Below are positions 21,820-31,159 of a stretch of 54,625 nt of DNA, piece after piece (within the stretch, counting starts at the first letter, position 1; each line of letters opens with the position of its first letter). The DNA comes from a virus. The notes under the pieces are model-generated. The model was not told the DNA's origin and searched no databases. It saw only the letters and a list, made by a program, of their open reading frames with translations. A program made the translations under genes and the position numbers. The stretch lies in IMG/VR virus record IMGVR_UViG_3300008113_000089, positions 1-54,625 of that record. One strand, 5' to 3'.

Positions 21820-22931
21820 TGGCAGACTTTAAATTTACATACCCAGAAATACCAATGCCTTACAACGGCGCACCTGCATTTCAAACACATCCACTTGATG
21901 CTGAAACAGATAGATCTGCTGTTGTGTTTCGTGCGTGGGAACCTATGACAGTGACTACTGTGTCATTTAGGCAAGGTACGGTTACGGGAGGACCGGATGT
22001 ATTACGGGTTGGATTACAAGAAGTTGATGTAACAACTGGACTACCAAACGGAACCTGGTTAGGAGGTGTTAGTAATTACGGAACTGTGTCTGGAACATCT
22101 CTTGCCACTGGATGGAATACAGGTAATAACAACTCCTTCCTAACGCGCACATTACCAACGTCTGTAACTTTAACTCGTGGACAGACAGTTGCTCTTGTTT
22201 TAGATCCAGTTGCGGACGGAAGTGGAAATGGTTGGGATGCGTCTGACTTAGTAAACATTTCACGTTCAATGACAACATCTCACGGATTCCGTGGCCCTTA
22301 TGTTGTCGATAATGCAGCCAAGGGTACTGTCCAGAATCCCGTTTTTAAAATAAGCACTAGTACAAAGTCTTATGGATTACCTATTGAGACCGTAACATCT
22401 CGGAGCGTTGGTACTGGCACAAGCCCAGCTGTTAACGAGTGGGGTAATAGATTCAGAATACCAACCACTGTATGTTCAACATACAAAATTGAAGGTGTCC
22501 GAATAGGTGGTGTGCCTTCTTCTGCTGACTGGCGTTTACGGTTGTATGACACTGATGGAACAACAGTTCTACAAGAAGTACTTGTAGACAAAGATGAATT
22601 AAATCTTGGTACTGCTTATGTTGCGAACATTTATTGGGAAGATGCTACGCTCGCAACATTGAATGCAGGTAGTTATTATCGCATTGCATTTGCGCCAACA
22701 ACTGCAACTGCTACTGGTGCTATGTATGCATTTGATTTAGATGCAGCTCTTGACCGAGGGTGTTTTGTTGGTGATCCAGCTGATATATCTGCAACAGAAC
22801 GCAGAGATCCGGGAGCATGGACAGAGACAGATACACGCATCTGGGCAATGCAAGCACTAATATGTGATATTACTGCGCCGGTTGGCGGTGGCGGTTTGGC
22901 AGCTAATCCGTTAGCGGGGTATGTACGATGA
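21819..22931 (+). CDS. cassette 2, gene B: beta-rich tail appendage protein
   Basis: A 370-residue paralog of 19227-20333, strongly diverged except for layout and the mid-protein STKSYGLPIET block. Beta-rich, Thr/Gly-rich, ending in GGGGLAANPLAGY. Likely receptor-binding or appendage role by context. Confidence 0.6.
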   Translation: MADFKFTYPEIPMPYNGAPAFQTHPLDAETDRSAVVFRAWEPMTVTTVSFRQGTVTGGPDVLRVGLQEVDVTTGLPNGTWLGGVSNYGTVSGTSLATGWNTGNNNSFLTRTLPTSVTLTRGQTVALVLDPVADGSGNGWDASDLVNISRSMTTSHGFRGPYVVDNAAKGTVQNPVFKISTSTKSYGLPIETVTSRSVGTGTSPAVNEWGNRFRIPTTVCSTYKIEGVRIGGVPSSADWRLRLYDTDGTTVLQEVLVDKDELNLGTAYVANIYWEDATLATLNAGSYYRIAFAPTTATATGAMYAFDLDAALDRGCFVGDPADISATERRDPGAWTETDTRIWAMQALICDITAPVGGGGLAANPLAGYVR

Positions 22932-23716
22932 GTAAATATATCGGAGACTTCAGTAAGAATGACACTATCACCTTTATGTTTACGACATTTAGGCCATCAA
23001 CAGGTGCGCCTTTCCTTTTGGCAGGAACGCCTGTTGTGTCTGTATACAAGGATAACAACACAACTCAGGATACGGCGGGAGTTACACTTACAACTAACTA
23101 TGATGCTGTAACAGGATTAAACTTTGTTTCTATTAGTACAAGTGGAGCATTCTATGTTGATGGCTCATCATATGAGTGCGTTATTACTACAGGAACTGTT
23201 GATTCTGTAAGTGTTGTTGGTTCGTGTGTCGGGCGTTTTACAATGCGTGATCAAGCCTGTTTATATCCAACGACATCCGGTCGCACACTTGATGTTAGCA
23301 CTGGTGGTGAGGCTGGCGTTGACTTGGCAAACGTTGGTTCGCCAACCACAACGCTTGCATTGACAGGTACTACTATCTCGACATCTCAACAAGTAGCATC
23401 TGTGTCGGGGTCAGTCGGATCAGTTGCGTCCGGCGGTATTACAGCAACTTCTATCGCTACAGGTGCTATTGATGCGGACGCACTTGCAACAGATGCCGTT
23501 GATGAAATTGCAGACGGCATACTTAATCGCAACATTGCTGGTGGAAGCAGCTCAGGACGCTTGGTGAAAGATGCGTTCCGTGCTATCCGTAATAAGTCAG
23601 TCGTATCCGCAGGAACATTGACTGTCTACCAGGAGGATGACACTACATCAGCTTGGACTGCTACTGTCGGTTCTGACCCAACCGCAGAGCCTATAATAAG
23701 TATTGACCCTGCATAG
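22928..23716 (+). CDS. cassette 2, gene C: tail-fibre/baseplate-like protein
   Basis: A 262-residue protein starting at an ATGA overlap. Its C-terminus (EIADGILNRNI, VKDAFRAIRNK, VYQEDDTTSAW) closely matches gene C of cassette 1. The N-terminal half is a different beta domain, so the copies keep the anchor or trimerisation end and vary the rest, as receptor proteins often do. Confidence 0.65.
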   Translation: MSKYIGDFSKNDTITFMFTTFRPSTGAPFLLAGTPVVSVYKDNNTTQDTAGVTLTTNYDAVTGLNFVSISTSGAFYVDGSSYECVITTGTVDSVSVVGSCVGRFTMRDQACLYPTTSGRTLDVSTGGEAGVDLANVGSPTTTLALTGTTISTSQQVASVSGSVGSVASGGITATSIATGAIDADALATDAVDEIADGILNRNIAGGSSSGRLVKDAFRAIRNKSVVSAGTLTVYQEDDTTSAWTATVGSDPTAEPIISIDPA

Positions 23717-23724
23717 GAGGAATT

Positions 23725-24156
23725 ATGTCAGCATTTTCGAACTACTTGGAAGACAAGATTATTGGATGGGCGTTTAATAACACGGCATTCCCTACACAGC
23801 TTGCCACTGTTTATGTGTCACTACATACTGCCGACCCAGCAGATACTGGAGCAAATGAAGTTGTAGTAGGTGCAACTAACTACGCTCGCATTGCGGTTGC
23901 CGCGGCAGGATGGACTAAAACTACAGCAGGTACTGCAAGTGCTACAAATAATGCAGATATTACATTTCCTGCAACAGGCACTGTCACTTGGAGTGCAACG
24001 ACTGGTAGTGGTATTACCCATGTTGGGATTTGGGATTCTGCAATTGGTGGCACTAATAACTTTTTATTCGGTGGTGCGTTGTCATCTTCAAAGCTTGTAG
24101 CGGTTGGTGACGTGTTTAAATTCACTAACGGTAACTTGACTATTAGTGTGACCTAA
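23725..24156 (+). CDS. phage tail-fibre-type protein
   Basis: A 143-residue protein with strong AGGAGG. It has the pattern of a widespread small tail-fibre family: NYLEDKIIGWAFNN at the start, then VYVSLHTADPADTG and a beta-sandwich with THVGIWDS. Probably part of the distal tail. Stop overlaps the repeat-protein start (TAATG). Confidence 0.7.
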   Translation: MSAFSNYLEDKIIGWAFNNTAFPTQLATVYVSLHTADPADTGANEVVVGATNYARIAVAAAGWTKTTAGTASATNNADITFPATGTVTWSATTGSGITHVGIWDSAIGGTNNFLFGGALSSSKLVAVGDVFKFTNGNLTISVT

Positions 24157-25598
24157 TGGCTACAAACCCACAGGGTTATCGTTCGTGGTGGGGTAAGTGG
24201 GCTTTTGGTAAGGCCAACCCCACAGGTGTCATATCAGCCAGTGCATCGCTTGTTGCACTGGCTTCAATTGCTTCAGTTGGCATAACAGAGAAGCAAGCGT
24301 CTTCTGCAATATCAGGCGTTGCAACCGTTACATCGGTAGGTACACCGAATAAGATTGGTCTATCGTCCATATCGGGCGTTGGTTCCATAGCAGCCACGGG
24401 TCAACTCAATAAGGTTAGCTCTGCTTCAATCAATGGTGTTGCAAGTGTAACGTCAGACGCAACACTTACACTTGTAGGTGCATCATCTCTTACTGGTGTT
24501 GCTTCTATATCAGCTGTTGGTCAACCCAATAAACTAGCATCATCCGCTATATCTGGTGTTGCATCCATCACTTCAACTGGTGTAACTCAAGAGTTAGGTA
24601 TTGCTTCTCTTTCTGGCATTGCGTCCATCACGGCTGTTGGCACACCTAACAAGTTTGGAGCAGCTTCCTTTAGCGGTGTGGCTACGATCTCGGCAACCGC
24701 ACTTGTCACGTCCACATCAACAGCAAACGCTGACTTGTTCGGTGTTGCTTCTATATCCGCAAGTGCGGTCAAGCAACTTAATGGAGTAAGTAGTATCAGT
24801 GGTGTAGCGTCCATTACAGCCAATGGCACTACATCCACAATAGCTCAGGCCACCGCAAACCTTATTGGTATTGCTAGTCTTACTGCTGATGCTACTGTTG
24901 GGTCATCAGTTACAGGATCTGCAAGTCTAATTGGTGTTGCATACATATCTTTAGTAGGCACTCCAGTAAAGATTGGTGCATCGTCTCTTATTGGCGTTGC
25001 AACATTATCTGCTCTGCTTTCAGAAGAGCATCAGGCAACGTCATCCATTGTCGGCGTTGGATCAATAACTAGTACTGGCATCATCGAAAAACAAGTTGAC
25101 GCTAGTATTACTGGTGTTGCTACCATCACTGGTACAGGACAACGTACTGCCACTGTCTCATCCTCTATTACCGGCGTTGCAACTATTGGAGCAACTGGCA
25201 ACGTCATTATTGATGCTGGCGCACCTAATCCACCTGGTGTAAAAACTACACTTACTGGTATTGCGACTATCACTGCTACCGCTACATCTGGTGCAGTCGA
25301 ACTCTGCGAATGCCCACCATGGGTTACTAAGCAAGAAACTGTATGTGGTTGGTTAGAGTCACCTACGCTTGGCTATACAACGACTGGTGGCTCTGAAAAG
25401 GTATTCCCATTCACATTACCCGTATTCCGATGGTATGACCTATCTACATCTGGTGGCGGTGGTACATCTACGTTTGACCCCGGCTACACTGAGCCAGTGA
25501 CGCTTCAGGATAATGCAGTACGGGATAATAGTTTGTCAGACACGTCAGTAACTCCAATGACGTTGCCAAGATTGTTCTCACGTAAAGGTTGCGGATAA
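24156..25598 (+). CDS. tandem-repeat tail protein
   Basis: A 480-residue protein. After an N-terminal segment with GYRSWWGKWAFGKANP, about 17 imperfect units of about 20 residues follow (residues about 27-375; consensus SSISGVASITATGTPNK). They alternate short strands in a way that suggests a regular beta stack or spike shaft. The end (about 380-480) is a separate domain with CECPPWV and a second cysteine (residue about 394). Probably a tail-fibre shaft with a C-terminal tip. Reading-frame shadows on the other strand are explained by the repeat. Confidence 0.65.
   Translation: MATNPQGYRSWWGKWAFGKANPTGVISASASLVALASIASVGITEKQASSAISGVATVTSVGTPNKIGLSSISGVGSIAATGQLNKVSSASINGVASVTSDATLTLVGASSLTGVASISAVGQPNKLASSAISGVASITSTGVTQELGIASLSGIASITAVGTPNKFGAASFSGVATISATALVTSTSTANADLFGVASISASAVKQLNGVSSISGVASITANGTTSTIAQATANLIGIASLTADATVGSSVTGSASLIGVAYISLVGTPVKIGASSLIGVATLSALLSEEHQATSSIVGVGSITSTGIIEKQVDASITGVATITGTGQRTATVSSSITGVATIGATGNVIIDAGAPNPPGVKTTLTGIATITATATSGAVELCECPPWVTKQETVCGWLESPTLGYTTTGGSEKVFPFTLPVFRWYDLSTSGGGGTSTFDPGYTEPVTLQDNAVRDNSLSDTSVTPMTLPRLFSRKGCG
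24230..25290 (+). repeat. about 17 tandem 60-bp repeat units in the fibre gene
   Basis: Degenerate 60-base units encode the 20-residue motif S-[SA]-[IL]-[ST]-G-V-A-[ST]-I-[TS]. They are too diverged for recent replication slippage along the whole length, although the core words GGTGTTGC and CATC recur strongly. Confidence 0.7.
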
Positions 25599-28500
25599 TG
25601 CCAGATACAACACGAAGTGCCCAAGCTGTAAGGCAAACATATACGTTTGGTGACCGACGATTTATCGGCATCAATACGAACATACAGCCAAACAACTTAG
25701 AGGATGGTTATCTACAGGTTGCTGATAATGTCTGGAATGATGGTGGTGCACTAGTAACTCGTCCGGGCTATCAGGCTCAATTAGATACCGCACACGCCGG
25801 TGAAATCCATGCAATGATTTCCTACCGCCGCCCAGACAACACGGCTACAGACATTATCTACGCAGTAGGAAACAGTAGTACATCTACGTCAACTATTTAT
25901 CGGTATACAAAAGACACTCCTACGCCCGTGTCACTAGGAAGTATTACTGGCTATGCGCCTAACGTGCGTATGGTTCAGCACGGCAAGTACATCTACGGCG
26001 TACCGGGTGTAGGCGGTGGTAGTTTATTCCGATATGACGGTACAAACCTTGAGTCGTTACCGCTTGTAAAGGCTCCATATAAAGATGGGTTAAATCTGAT
26101 AACGCCAGCAGCTTCCGTTCTGACTAATCCTATCAAGTCAATCACAGCCGGATCAGATATCAATAACACACCATCCGCTGGTGCGTTTGGTATGGCGTTC
26201 AGTAATCCTACAACTGGTATCTATGACCTTATTACAGGCACTAGTACTACTACTGGTTATACATTCGAATCTGACACTGATAACAGTAACCCAAGTTCTA
26301 CTACGTGGACATCGGCGGGTAGTCCGACAGTAAAGCAATATACAAACATCGACGCAGCCTTGGCTGGTGGTGAGAAGATTGCAAATTACCCAACTCAAAC
26401 TGGTAACAAAGCGTTGCTTCTCGACGGTGGTTCGGATGCTGTCACTAAGTCGATTACAACCCTGCCATCCTACACGTTTGACGGCTCAACAAAAACGGCC
26501 GCACTATATTCACTTAACTGTTTGATGTACAACAATGACACGTTGGACTCGAGGCGTAATCAAGGTGTGCTTATCACGGTAACTGGATACGCAAGTAGTA
26601 CTCCAATTCCGGGTGCAGTGTTTACGCAGGTGGTTAATCCAACAGTCGCACAATCTACGACCGACTGGAAAGTAGTCAGTGCTATTATTGATTTCCGTGC
26701 ATTCCAAGGAAACCTCACACGAATTGATGTAAAGTTCCAGACTGCAAACCAAGCACAATCAACAACTGCTGATAGTAAAGGTGTCTTTGTTGACAACATT
26801 GGGTTTTACGCAGTCCTGTCGGATATGTCTTACACAACCGGAGATGTGACTGATGGGCTAGGCTTAGTAAAAATCAAAGCCAAACAACAGAATACAAACT
26901 TGCAACCGAGTCACGCAGGATATCTCCGTGGAACTGCGTTACAGGTAACCGTATCCAGTGACTTGTCATCTAAAGACACAGTTAGTATGCGTATGGATTT
27001 TCCGGAGCAATACAAAACCAATCTACCTTACATGAGTCTGGGGTTGCGCAATACCGGAACAACGACGATTAACTGGACTGGTTACGGTATATACGATACT
27101 GCCAAAGGTTATATGAGTTGGAGGATATACGGCATCCCACCGGCTCAACGAAACAATGTTCAGTATGTCTATGTGCGTATGGAATCTGAGTATGAAGGCG
27201 TTACTCACGATACGTTATTGTTCTCAATAGGTGAGCTTACTACTGATGGTGGTCTTACTCCAGAGACAACATATGAGTACATCTACACTAAGTGGTACGC
27301 AAAGGACAACACAGGTAAGCCTCCATACTTCCATGAAGGTGATGTCTGGCAACAAGGTCTTGAGTCACTGCCAAGTGCTGTATCGAACAGTGCTGTAACA
27401 ACAGCTGCATTCAGTAAGGTATCCGTTGTCTTAAACCCTCGAGAATCAAGTACTGGTATTCCACTCAATCAGGTTTACGACACATATAGCATTGCCTCTG
27501 TGACAACTGCTGGTGAAACAATCACTCAGTTCGTACCAGCGTCTAATCAGAAGTTCGTTATGTCGGCAACTACAGGAAACCTTGTATATGTCGATGTATC
27601 CAACGTTACTAGAACTCTAAGTATTGCTACTGCTTACACTCCAGTGACTATTCCTAGTGGGCAGGAGATAAAAACAGTAACGTCATTTGCTGGTACATTC
27701 CCGGTTTGGATACAACACACTGCGTCTTACGGTGCTAGTGCGTATGAATACAGCCACCTCTGCGTATATCGTCGAGCACAAGGCGTATTTCCAGATGGTC
27801 GCTTTAGGTTAGTCGCTGTCGTTCCGATAGGTGCTAGTTCATCGGGCAAGGGTTGGACATCGACGGTCAACACAGTTTCTACGTGGAAAGAAATTACATT
27901 CAATGACTCCGTTCCAGATGGTGACATCTTCTATGAAGCTGGTCCTTACGATCCCGGATATTACTTCGAGCCGGGGCGCGATGTTATGCCTGTTGGGGCA
28001 TCGAGTATAGCAACGCATACCAAGCGGTTGTGGGTGGCGGTCAATAACACAGTCTATGCATCTTGGATTCTAAATGCTCTCGATGAATATGGGATGTACA
28101 CAACGTTAGTCCCAGATACATCCGACCCAAACATCTACACTAAGGGCACTTCGTTTACAGTATCTACTAAGAATGACAATGAAAAGATAGCTGCACTGTT
28201 GTCCTATGCAGGTGATGGGATGTTTGTAAACAACACAACATCTGCATCGTTGTTAGTACTCAGAGAAAACAGTGTTCTACCAATTCTTGGTTTTGACCCA
28301 ACAAACTTTACTATCCAGTCAATGGTTCGTGAATACGGCATTGGTTGTACAAGTCCTAAAGGTACTGCATCGTTCTATGGTCAAATGCTGTGGCAATCCC
28401 CGCAAGGCATGGTGCAGTTCAATGAAGGGCTACCTGTCAACAGAAGTTTTGAACTACGCAAACTGCTCTCACTAGACAAAACTAACGGAGCTCCTGATCT

Positions 28501-29380
28501 AACTCCGAGTGCGTATAGAAACATCTTCTATGCGACTCACAATCAAAGATTATATATTTTTGCACCGACTGTCACAGATACTCTCAATACGGCGATATAT
28601 GTATATGACCTCAAAACGCAGGGGTGGACGCGCTGGCGTTCTCCCCTAAGCGGTTCGACATACATAGGTTTCACATCTGGTGTTAGCCTTGCTACTGGTA
28701 ATGACACAGCAGACTTCTACGCTGGTGGTAGCAATGGACAGATATATAGATTACTTGGACACGTTGATCGTCTCACACTCAATGGTGCTGTCCAAGGTAT
28801 TCCTTATTCAATTGTAACTAGGCAATACGGTCAGACATATGCTGAGGGCATTGCCTATTACAACCAGAATCGTGTAACTCAACTTGATGTACATTACTGG
28901 AATATCAAACCTACGTTAGTTGTAACAACGTCTACTGGCACAGACATTACAGCCAACAACGACTTCACCGCTGGTGACACTATTGTTTTCAATACGACGA
29001 TAGGTGCATTGACGGCTGGAACGACTTATTACGTTATTGCAGCTGGCTTGACTCGTAATACATTCCGAGTAGCAACAGCCTCTGGCGGTACAGCAATTAC
29101 CATCGGTACTGCTGGTAATGTTGTTGCAACATACGGTTTTGACCACACGTTGTCTTGGCAGATACAGAATGAACTAGGTGTACCAGTGTTTACTCCGAAC
29201 GCTACGAGCCAATCATTTACATTTACATCTGGAATCAACAAAACGGTTGCTATACGGAATATAAACAGGGATACGTTGGCAACAGTAACACAGGTTAATC
29301 TGTCTGGTACTACAAAGACACCCGCTCGAATCATGTCTACGCACGTGCATTCGGCTGATGCGAGAATAGCGAGAGTCTAA
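25598..29380 (+). CDS. tail nozzle/tubular-B-like protein
   Basis: A 1260-residue structural protein. Start at ATG 25598 in a TAATG overlap. Its opening (FIGINTNIQPNNLEDGYLQV, then NDGGALVTRPGY) has the pattern common to podovirus nozzle proteins (T7 gp12-type), which begin with a loop about where the protein joins the adaptor. Beta-propeller-like repeats follow (YAVGNSS, KYIYGVPGVGGG, RLWVAVNNTVYASW, QRLYIFAPTV). Near residues 1105-1175 is an inserted beta domain with TAGTTYYVIAAGLTRNTF that also occurs in other phage fibre proteins. Confidence 0.7.
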   Translation: MPDTTRSAQAVRQTYTFGDRRFIGINTNIQPNNLEDGYLQVADNVWNDGGALVTRPGYQAQLDTAHAGEIHAMISYRRPDNTATDIIYAVGNSSTSTSTIYRYTKDTPTPVSLGSITGYAPNVRMVQHGKYIYGVPGVGGGSLFRYDGTNLESLPLVKAPYKDGLNLITPAASVLTNPIKSITAGSDINNTPSAGAFGMAFSNPTTGIYDLITGTSTTTGYTFESDTDNSNPSSTTWTSAGSPTVKQYTNIDAALAGGEKIANYPTQTGNKALLLDGGSDAVTKSITTLPSYTFDGSTKTAALYSLNCLMYNNDTLDSRRNQGVLITVTGYASSTPIPGAVFTQVVNPTVAQSTTDWKVVSAIIDFRAFQGNLTRIDVKFQTANQAQSTTADSKGVFVDNIGFYAVLSDMSYTTGDVTDGLGLVKIKAKQQNTNLQPSHAGYLRGTALQVTVSSDLSSKDTVSMRMDFPEQYKTNLPYMSLGLRNTGTTTINWTGYGIYDTAKGYMSWRIYGIPPAQRNNVQYVYVRMESEYEGVTHDTLLFSIGELTTDGGLTPETTYEYIYTKWYAKDNTGKPPYFHEGDVWQQGLESLPSAVSNSAVTTAAFSKVSVVLNPRESSTGIPLNQVYDTYSIASVTTAGETITQFVPASNQKFVMSATTGNLVYVDVSNVTRTLSIATAYTPVTIPSGQEIKTVTSFAGTFPVWIQHTASYGASAYEYSHLCVYRRAQGVFPDGRFRLVAVVPIGASSSGKGWTSTVNTVSTWKEITFNDSVPDGDIFYEAGPYDPGYYFEPGRDVMPVGASSIATHTKRLWVAVNNTVYASWILNALDEYGMYTTLVPDTSDPNIYTKGTSFTVSTKNDNEKIAALLSYAGDGMFVNNTTSASLLVLRENSVLPILGFDPTNFTIQSMVREYGIGCTSPKGTASFYGQMLWQSPQGMVQFNEGLPVNRSFELRKLLSLDKTNGAPDLTPSAYRNIFYATHNQRLYIFAPTVTDTLNTAIYVYDLKTQGWTRWRSPLSGSTYIGFTSGVSLATGNDTADFYAGGSNGQIYRLLGHVDRLTLNGAVQGIPYSIVTRQYGQTYAEGIAYYNQNRVTQLDVHYWNIKPTLVVTTSTGTDITANNDFTAGDTIVFNTTIGALTAGTTYYVIAAGLTRNTFRVATASGGTAITIGTAGNVVATYGFDHTLSWQIQNELGVPVFTPNATSQSFTFTSGINKTVAIRNINRDTLATVTQVNLSGTTKTPARIMSTHVHSADARIARV

Positions 29381-29805
29381 TGGCAACAGCAACACCAGTA
29401 ACACCACCAGAATCGACAGGCGGAGGCTCCACAGGCGCGTCAAAAGTATTCATTGACAATACGCCGATAACACCTGGTGGTTCAGTTGAGGTTTACAACT
29501 ACACGCTTAGTCGGCAGATTAACGTGACTGCGACGAAAACTATAGGTGACTACAACAGCATACTTGTATGTGATGCATCATCGGCTGCGATTGTATTGAC
29601 ATTCCCATCTGGCAAAGCTGCAGTTGGTAAGATGTTAATAGTTGCAAAAACGGATTCTACTGGTAACTCAGTGACTATCAGTGCGATATCCGGCGAAACA
29701 ATCTTTGCTCCCGCTGGATTCAGTGGGCTAACAACGCAATACGCAACAGTGACATTTGTAGGTGTCGTTGTTGGTACTACTGGTGGATGGATGAAGGTGG
29801 ACTAA
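29380..29805 (+). CDS. small beta-rich tail protein
   Basis: A 141-residue protein beginning with a disordered Thr/Pro/Gly segment (residues 1-22), followed by one beta domain with DYNSILVCDASSAAIVLTFP and a closing GGWMKVD. This resembles small fibre-tip domains of phages. TAATG overlaps on both ends. Confidence 0.6.
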   Translation: MATATPVTPPESTGGGSTGASKVFIDNTPITPGGSVEVYNYTLSRQINVTATKTIGDYNSILVCDASSAAIVLTFPSGKAAVGKMLIVAKTDSTGNSVTISAISGETIFAPAGFSGLTTQYATVTFVGVVVGTTGGWMKVD

Positions 29806-31157
29806 TGCCTAATAATCAAGTTGCTAATGGAATGCAGGGTAGAGTTGCAGGTCCGACAGGACAGTTTGCTGGTGTACAACGTGCACTCGGCTCACCTGCT
29901 GGACGCTTAGGTACGCAAGCCCTTATGGGTATGCTCAATGGTCAAAATCCCGGACAAGCCGCAATGGGTGCTGGTATGGACTTTGCTAAAGGCAAAGCAA
30001 TGGAATATGGAGCCAAGCAACTTCTAGGTGGTGCTTTAGGTGGGCAAGCAGCCGGATTTCTTGGTGGCCCATACGGAATGCTTGCTATGACAGCATTACC
30101 ATTTCTAGGTAAAGGCATGAGTAGCCTTGGACGGTCTTTAGGTATTGGGAAACGTAGTGGTCCGTCTGCACAAGAACTAGCCATGGGTGAAGCCAAAGGC
30201 AATCTTGCCGGTATGCGTGGAACATATGGCGCAGACATGGGCACAGGTCAAGCAATGCTTGATAAGTACAACCCAATGCTCGAAGCCCAGATTGGACGTA
30301 TGCAAGAACTTGCTGACCGTGGACTCTCAACAGAGTACAACACGAGGCAACTTGCTGGTGCAGCTACCAACACAGAGAATGCACGTCGAGCAGCCGAGGC
30401 TCGCATGAGGGCAACTGGTGGGATGGTTGGTGGTGGTCAAGCACTATCTGGTTACGGTGGTATTAATCAAGCAGCTGTCGGTGGTATAGCACAGGGTGCA
30501 TACAACGCAGCACAGACCAATATGAATAGCCAGCCGGGTTATATCAATCAGTTATCTGGCATGATTGGTGGTCAGATTAACCGTGGTCAAGGGCTGTTTA
30601 ATACTGGCCGTCAAGGAATGATGGGTCTTGACCAAACGCTTTATAATCTCAACGCTCAGGAAAAGGCTCGTGCTGATGCTAACGCACAGGCTAACCGTGC
30701 TCGAGAAGCACAAATGATTAGTGGTGTTGCCAACCTTGCCGGTACAGCCGCTGGCATGGAGCAGTCACGTAAACAGCAACGTGACTACATGAATATGTTA
30801 TTTGGTAATGATGGCACTAGTAGTGGTGGTGGTAACCGCGCCAGTAGTTTCAACGGAATCCCTGTAACTGCTGATGGTGAACCAGATTACGATGCCATGA
30901 GGTCTCAAGGAATGATTAGTACATTTACTGACGCACCATACAGTTCTCCGCCTATGGATACATCTATGTATGCTAATCCAGATTATATGGTTCCATTAAC
31001 TGGCTCTAATGCCGGTGGATATACTTATGACCCAAACCGTGGTCAAGTTTACAATCCCGGATGGGGTATGGAAGACCCAAGTCAAAATTATCAACAATCT
31101 GATAGTGGGTGGGGAATCGATCCTGTTACCGGCAGAAGAGTTTGGATGGGGTATTAA
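29805..31157 (+). CDS. internal virion (ejection) protein 1
   Basis: About 450 residues, rich in Gly, Ala, Met and Gln. A hydrophobic glycine zipper-like region (about 60-112, with GGALGGQAAGFLGGPYGM) is followed by long alanine-rich helices. Composition and position (after the nozzle, before two larger internal proteins) match T7 gp14-type ejection proteins that form a channel in the cell envelope. Called by context and composition. Confidence 0.6.
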   Translation: MPNNQVANGMQGRVAGPTGQFAGVQRALGSPAGRLGTQALMGMLNGQNPGQAAMGAGMDFAKGKAMEYGAKQLLGGALGGQAAGFLGGPYGMLAMTALPFLGKGMSSLGRSLGIGKRSGPSAQELAMGEAKGNLAGMRGTYGADMGTGQAMLDKYNPMLEAQIGRMQELADRGLSTEYNTRQLAGAATNTENARRAAEARMRATGGMVGGGQALSGYGGINQAAVGGIAQGAYNAAQTNMNSQPGYINQLSGMIGGQINRGQGLFNTGRQGMMGLDQTLYNLNAQEKARADANAQANRAREAQMISGVANLAGTAAGMEQSRKQQRDYMNMLFGNDGTSSGGGNRASSFNGIPVTADGEPDYDAMRSQGMISTFTDAPYSSPPMDTSMYANPDYMVPLTGSNAGGYTYDPNRGQVYNPGWGMEDPSQNYQQSDSGWGIDPVTGRRVWMGY

Positions 31158-31159
31158 AA

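Noticed and set aside
24156-25598. CRISPR-like appearance of 60-base repeats
   Set aside because: Units are degenerate, in frame and without unique spacers; they encode a protein repeat.
28910-29140. Cys-rich minus-strand frame near the end of the nozzle gene
   Set aside because: Antisense of a Thr/Ala-rich beta domain, which yields Cys/Ser-rich shadows; no start signals.
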